Below are positions 22,810-25,592 of a DNA stretch of 25,592 nucleotides, one piece after another; position 1 is the first letter of the stretch; every line of letters begins with the position of its first letter. Under the pieces are notes generated by a model. The model searched no databases. It was not told the origin of the DNA and saw only the letters and a list, made by a program, of their open reading frames with translations. The DNA comes from an uncultured Clostridia bacterium. GTDB lineage: Bacteria; Bacillota; Clostridia; TANB77; CAG-508. The DNA is taken from NCBI GenBank assembly GCA_947628885.1, contig CANRBO010000002.1:1-25592 (forward strand). Direction: 5' to 3'. Made by a program: the position numbers and the translations under genes.

Positions 22810-23822
22810 TAATTACGCTCCCATATTATCACTCTGTCGTGTCCAGCTAAGTCTTTTACACATTTTGAATTTTCAAATATTTTTTGCACTTCTTCTTTTT
22901 GGTCATATCCTATTTCCATTAATAATGTGCCATTTTCTTTTAGATACTCTTCAATATGTTTTCGTATCTCATAATAAAATTTTAATCCATTTTCTCCACC
23001 ATTTAAAGCTATGTGTGGTTCATTTTGCACATCTAAATCCAATGTGCTGATTTCTGCACTTTTTATATATGGTGGATTTGATACTATTACATCAAATTGA
23101 AGTTTTTCGTTTTCCTTTGATTGCAAATTATTGAACATATCTGATTTTATAAATTTTATTGTAGCCATATCATGCTCAACATTTCGTATGTTATTATAAT
23201 TAATTTGTGCTACATTTAATGCTTTTTTGCTAATATCTGATGCATAGATTTCCACATTTTTTGCATACTTTGCTAGACTTATTGCAATGCATCCGCTCCC
23301 AGTGCACAAGTCTAAAACTTTTATTTTCTTATTTAATTCTTCTTTGCTATTTTTCTTATTTTCTGTTTTTTCATTGCGGTTTTCTTTATTTTCTATTTTT
23401 TCTTTACAGATTTCTTTATTTTCTATTTCTTCTTTTCCTTCTTCTTTATTTTCTATTTCTTCTTTGCAATTTTTATCACTTTCTATTACTCCTTGCACAA
23501 CTTCATTATTAGCATTATTTATTACTTTTAGAGCTTCTTGGACTAATATCTCCGTGTCAGGCTGTGGTATTAGCACTCTTTTATCAACATAAAATTCTAT
23601 TCCCATAAAATTAGCCTTTGAAGTAATATATTGCAATGGCTCTCCACTTTTTATCTTACTTATTGCTCTTTTTAACTTTGTTTCTTGGCTTTTCGTTATT
23701 GATTTGTTATTATTTACGATTAAATATTGTCTATCAACTTTCAATATATACTCCAATAATATTGTCGATTCTATGTGCCCTATTTGATTACTTGCTAATA
23801 CCAAAGCTTCTTTTATTGTCAT
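22809..23822 (-). CDS. prmC: Release factor glutamine methyltransferase PrmC with repeat insertion
   Basis: SAM-dependent methylation of the GGQ glutamine of peptide chain release factors. N-terminal helical domain (about 1-75), IPQPDTEILVQEAL, motif I LDLCTGSGCIAISLA (about 170-184) and the catalytic NPPY (249-252). At 337 aa it is longer than the usual 275-290 because about 60 residues of Glu/Lys/Asn repeat (about 105-167) are inserted before motif I. The ATG at 23820-23822 is about 16 bases from AAAGGA. A five-codon ORF (MKIQT) starting between them ends in TGA overlapping that ATG, which could couple translation. First gene of prmC-whiA-hemW. Confidence 0.93.
   Translation of the reverse strand: MTIKEALVLASNQIGHIESTILLEYILKVDRQYLIVNNNKSITKSQETKLKRAISKIKSGEPLQYITSKANFMGIEFYVDKRVLIPQPDTEILVQEALKVINNANNEVVQGVIESDKNCKEEIENKEEGKEEIENKEICKEKIENKENRNEKTENKKNSKEELNKKIKVLDLCTGSGCIAISLAKYAKNVEIYASDISKKALNVAQINYNNIRNVEHDMATIKFIKSDMFNNLQSKENEKLQFDVIVSNPPYIKSAEISTLDLDVQNEPHIALNGGENGLKFYYEIRKHIEEYLKENGTLLMEIGYDQKEEVQKIFENSKCVKDLAGHDRVIIWERN
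23322..23465 (-). repeat. Five 30-bp (10-residue) repeats inside prmC
   Basis: Units read KEEIENKEEG, KEEIENKEIC, KEKIENKENR, NEKTENKKNS and KEELNKKIKV (residues about 120-169), preceded by a looser linker. All are in frame, so unit gain or loss would change linker length without breaking the enzyme. Confidence 0.85.
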
Positions 23823-23887
23823 GTTTGTATTTTCATTTTCCTTTCATTTATGTTGTTACTAAGCGTTTCAATTGATTGTTATGTGTC

Positions 23888-23906
23888 ATTATAAATACCG
23901 ATTTTT
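23888..23906 (-). promoter_or_regulatory. 19-bp promoter motif shared with fhs (prmC copy)
   Basis: Minus strand AAAAATCGGTATTTATAAT, about 66 bp before the prmC start, containing TATAAT but with no recognisable -35. One mismatch from 12646-12664. Confidence 0.5.
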
Positions 23907-23922
23907 GTTATCTTTATTTTAT

Positions 23923-23944
23923 AATTGCTTAACAAAAAGCAATT
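23923..23944 (-). terminator. Possible terminator hairpin at the end of the exported-protein gene
   Basis: AATTGCTT-TTTGTT-AAGCAATT, a perfect 8-bp stem beginning at the stop codon of the 280-aa gene. The following ATAAAATAAA is not a U-run, so termination would be weak; it could instead stabilise the 3' end. Confidence 0.35.
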
Positions 23945-24785
23945 ACTCCAATCTGAAAAATCTTATTAAATTAGTATTTTCTAATTTCTTGACAATTTTG
24001 CCATTATATATCGTATCTCCTGTTTGTGAATCTTCTAATGGTATGTCTAAATAAACATTTGCAATAAACTTTTGATTATAATTATTTATTATAGTTATGT
24101 CAAATGCCACATTACATTTGATTGTACTTAAGAAAACTCCAGTTTTTCTAAGTAATTCTCCGTCAAACTTCAAACCCGAGCTTATATCAGAGATTATCTC
24201 ATTTTTCTTAATATCCTTATTGGTATATTCTAATACAATTGGATTTGAACAATCTGCATAAAGCTGTGGCTTAGAATAGTCCACATCTCCGTCATTTAGC
24301 ACTGTGTATTCTAACTTGTCAGTAATTTTATTATCATCAGTACCTGAAAGTTTTCCAAAATTTTCAACATTTTCAAAGTGTAAACTTGGAGTTCCTAATT
24401 CAAGTCCTGAAAACCTTACATTATCTATATAAATTTCTTTAATAGAATTTTCATAATTTAGTTCTTGCTCAGATCTATTATTTATGTAGATTGCAATGTC
24501 TGTAAATTGATGCACATTTAAGTTCCACATTGCTCTATCTTCGTTATTTCTGTCTGCATTTGCACTGCTATACATATATATATTGTCAATGCTGAAAACT
24601 GTTTTTGCATTTAGTTTTGCAAATTCATTGATTTCTTTTGCAAATTTTTCGTTTGTTACAACCGAAAGAATTGTATAAACTAACATTATGACGAAAACTA
24701 TTATTAATACTGTTATAGCAATTAATTTTTCTCTCGTATTACTACGCTTTTTACCATTTACTACTACAGTTGTTTTTTTATTCAT
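23943..24785 (-). CDS. Uncharacterised single-pass exported protein
   Basis: 280 aa, family not recognised. A Lys/Arg-rich cytoplasmic start (about 1-21) and one TM segment (about 22-43, IAITVLIIVFVIMLVYTIL) are followed by an extracytoplasmic region that reads as alternating beta strands (DIAIYINNR, IKEIYIDNVRFSGLELGTPSLHF, VAFDITIINNYNQKFIANVYLDIPL). There is no cell-wall anchor, repeat or catalytic motif I can name. AGGAGG lies just before the ATG at 24783-24785, and the gene has its own sigma-A promoter. A 15-codon ORF immediately upstream ends in TAATG overlapping its start. It could be an envelope or sporulation-stage protein, but nothing decides. Confidence 0.8.
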   Translation of the reverse strand: MNKKTTVVVNGKKRSNTREKLIAITVLIIVFVIMLVYTILSVVTNEKFAKEINEFAKLNAKTVFSIDNIYMYSSANADRNNEDRAMWNLNVHQFTDIAIYINNRSEQELNYENSIKEIYIDNVRFSGLELGTPSLHFENVENFGKLSGTDDNKITDKLEYTVLNDGDVDYSKPQLYADCSNPIVLEYTNKDIKKNEIISDISSGLKFDGELLRKTGVFLSTIKCNVAFDITIINNYNQKFIANVYLDIPLEDSQTGDTIYNGKIVKKLENTNLIRFFRLE

Positions 24786-24832
24786 TAGTACCTCCTACAT
24801 TTTCTCATCTCGTATAATGAACATATAATCAT
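24785..24832 (-). CDS. Possible 15-aa leader peptide coupled to the exported-protein gene
   Basis: ATG at 24830-24832 with AGGAG nine bases upstream encodes MIICSLYEMRKCRRY. The TAA overlaps the next ATG as TAATG, and the AGG AGG (Arg-Arg) codons double as the downstream ribosome site. The layout fits translational coupling, but at this length chance is a real alternative. Confidence 0.35.
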   Translation of the reverse strand: MIICSLYEMRKCRRY

Positions 24833-24893
24833 CTTTTTGTACTCCTATTTTTCTTTCGCCTGCATACATTTATGATTTTATATATTGTCTATA

Positions 24894-24922
24894 ATTTTAT
24901 CATTTGTTTTTCTACATTTCAA
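24894..24922 (-). promoter_or_regulatory. Sigma-A promoter of the exported-protein gene
   Basis: Minus strand TTGAAA (24917-24922), 17-bp spacer, TAAAAT (24894-24899), about 110 bp before the 280-aa gene and upstream of the small leader ORF. Confidence 0.7.
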
Positions 24923-24969
24923 TATAAAATTTAAAATTAATATCTTTTTGTAGCCATTATCCTGTAACC

Positions 24970-25160
24970 TTTTTGTCGGCAAAACAGAGCAGTTTTACCT
25001 GCTCTTTCGTTCATGTTTTTTATTTACGTTTTTTCTTGCACTCATTTGCTCACACTTTTTGTGATTTTTATTTGTGTCACGGGCTCTTTCGTTCACGTAC
25101 TTTTCGTACTCTTTTGCTCGTGCTTTCGTTTGTGTATGCCCATAAGGCCATACACAAACA
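24970..25160. other. Hairpin- and repeat-rich gap downstream of the surface-protein gene
   Basis: Most of the 417-bp gap 24786-25202 that is not promoter or leader. It has four degenerate minus-strand copies of YRTGARCRAAAGAGY (about 24999-25013, 25037-25053, 25082-25097, 25106-25121). It also has hairpins AGAGCAG/CTGCTCT (24986-25005), ACGTAC-TTTTC-GTAC (25095-25109) and GTTTGTGTATG/CATACACAAAC (25128-25159, 11 bp plus two G-C pairs inside). No gene that I trust. Confidence 0.55.
25128..25159 (+). terminator. Strong hairpin, terminator-like on the plus strand, downstream of the surface-protein gene
   Basis: 11-bp perfect arms (GTTTGTGTATG and its complement), a C-C mismatch, two further G-C pairs and an ATAA loop. 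On the plus strand it is followed by ATTTTATTTATT. No plus-strand gene ends here, so it may instead serve the minus-strand gene whose stop lies 44 bp away. Confidence 0.45.
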
Positions 25161-25202
25161 TTTTATTTATTCATATTATCTGTATGCATTTCGAATTCTT
25201 TT

Positions 25203-25592
25203 TTAACTTTCTTTACTTTCTAATTGCAAACTGAAAGAAGATTTAAGAGAAACTAGCGGACAAAACGCGTTATAGGCGTTATAGGTGTAGTAGCGCACAT
25301 AGCCGCCGTTGCCATAGGCGACAGTGCAGACGTAGGTAGAGAGATAAGCAGACGGAGAAGCCAAACAGTAATAATTACCGTTTCCAGGATAGTACATTGA
25401 ATCAATAGCTGGGTCTGTTTGTACTGTATAATATGCAGTGTAAGTATCGTATTCTGCAGTCCTTCCTGGTCCTACTTGATATCCATATTTGTTTGTGTCT
25501 GCTGTGCCTGCATAATTATAAAACAGTTTCTTTCTCGCTCCTCCTGATGTTATATCTCCTTGTATCGGTGCATCCCCTGTTAGTCCATAATG
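25203..25592 (-). CDS. C-terminal 129 codons of a surface protein with a CLec/DUF6273-like ending
   Basis: Open from the right edge to TAA at 25203-25205. Visible sequence: HYGLTGDAPIQGDITSGG near the edge, YAGTADTNKYGYQVGPGRTA, then YPGNGNYYCLASPSAYLS and AFCPLVSLKSSF near the end. LASP...PLVSLKS corresponds to the YWLASP...RPVVSL ending of large families of pilin-like or surface proteins in gut Clostridia (from memory, hence the DUF6273/FIB_SUC-type suggestion). The N-terminus, which would show a prepilin or other signal, is outside the window. Codons are A/T-ending except for a sharp C-ending block at 25266-25343. Confidence 0.65.
   Translation of the reverse strand, partial: HYGLTGDAPIQGDITSGGARKKLFYNYAGTADTNKYGYQVGPGRTAEYDTYTAYYTVQTDPAIDSMYYPGNGNYYCLASPSAYLSTYVCTVAYGNGGYVRYYTYNAYNAFCPLVSLKSSFSLQLESKES
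25266..25343 (-). other. Putative hypervariable region with NNC codons (DGR-type signature)
   Basis: 26 codons (Leu19 to Ala44 of the segment starting at the Met at 25397), of which 18 end in C and 2 in G: CTC, ACC, TAC, GTC, TGC, GCC, GGC, AAC, CGC and so on. Codons on both sides end mostly in A or T. Residues are Tyr, Asn, Gly, Ala, Val, Thr and Cys, the set reachable from AAC by adenine mutagenesis. No template repeat is in the window. Confidence 0.45.

Noticed and set aside
23322..23465. CRISPR-like array in prmC
   Set aside because: The 30-bp units are contiguous in-frame coding repeats with no spacers.
24786..25202. A DGR template repeat within the window
   Set aside because: No stretch here or elsewhere in the window resembles the GC-rich block at 25250-25370 with extra adenines; if it exists it is outside.
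24970..25234. Plus-strand ORFs of 73-77 codons in the hairpin-rich gap
   Set aside because: They run through hairpins and repeats, lack ribosome sites and have repetitive Cys/Phe/His composition.
1..25592. tRNA, rRNA, CRISPR or an intact insertion sequence
   Set aside because: None found by eye: no cloverleaf with a GTTCRANYC arm, no repeat-spacer array, no transposase ORF. Short or degenerate cases could be missed without a scan.

Overview
The window reads as chromosome from a very AT-rich, spore-forming Bacillota of the Clostridia type. The evidence is the A/T-ending codons, strong AGGAGG-type ribosome sites, sigma-A promoters with 17-bp spacers, a SleB cortex hydrolase, the Asp23/AmaP/DUF2273 envelope-stress cluster, and the WhiA, CdaA and FtsEX genes. 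I infer an uncultivated gut-type lineage from the style of the partial surface protein at the right edge; the species cannot be named from this sequence. Nearly every gene is on the minus strand, so transcription runs right to left.

Layout from the left. (1) Start of the S10 ribosomal operon: rplC (cut by the edge) and rpsJ, with a sigma-A promoter and a roughly 240-nt structured leader. (2) A cell-wall remodelling operon transcribed ftsE-ftsX-M23 peptidase-M23 peptidase-ctpA. (3) An M24 aminopeptidase, a GC-rich tandem/inverted repeat block, a prepilin peptidase, a YqeG-type HAD phosphatase and the germination hydrolase SleB. (4) fhs (one-carbon metabolism) and a DUF212 membrane protein. (5) asp23-amaP-DUF2273-nusB-xseA-xseB, with low-complexity spacers between several of the genes. 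(6) truA, a 599-bp gap, and then the only convincing plus-strand transcription unit. (7) The c-di-AMP synthase cdaA with a small membrane protein, then prmC-whiA-hemW. (8) A one-TM exported protein and the 3' end of a surface protein.

Two places stand out. The plus-strand unit at 18643-19220 has its own sigma-A promoter and a strong terminator, and about a dozen successive hairpins fill everything between them, including the span of a 140-codon ORF whose codons do not match its neighbours. I read it as a candidate large structured RNA, or an mRNA with conserved structure, and I cannot assign it to a known family. The 3' end of the partial surface gene at the right edge contains 26 codons of which 20 end in C or G, within an otherwise A/T-ending gene. 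This is the mark expected of a diversity-generating-retroelement variable region, and hairpins lie just downstream; no template repeat or reverse transcriptase is visible in the window.

Smaller surprises are: an asp23 gene with no ATG, GTG or TTG in a sensible place; a leader element shared by fhs and the small membrane-protein gene upstream of cdaA; a 19-bp promoter motif shared by fhs and prmC; a 38-bp triplication of one gene's 3' end; and a five-unit repeat insertion in PrmC.
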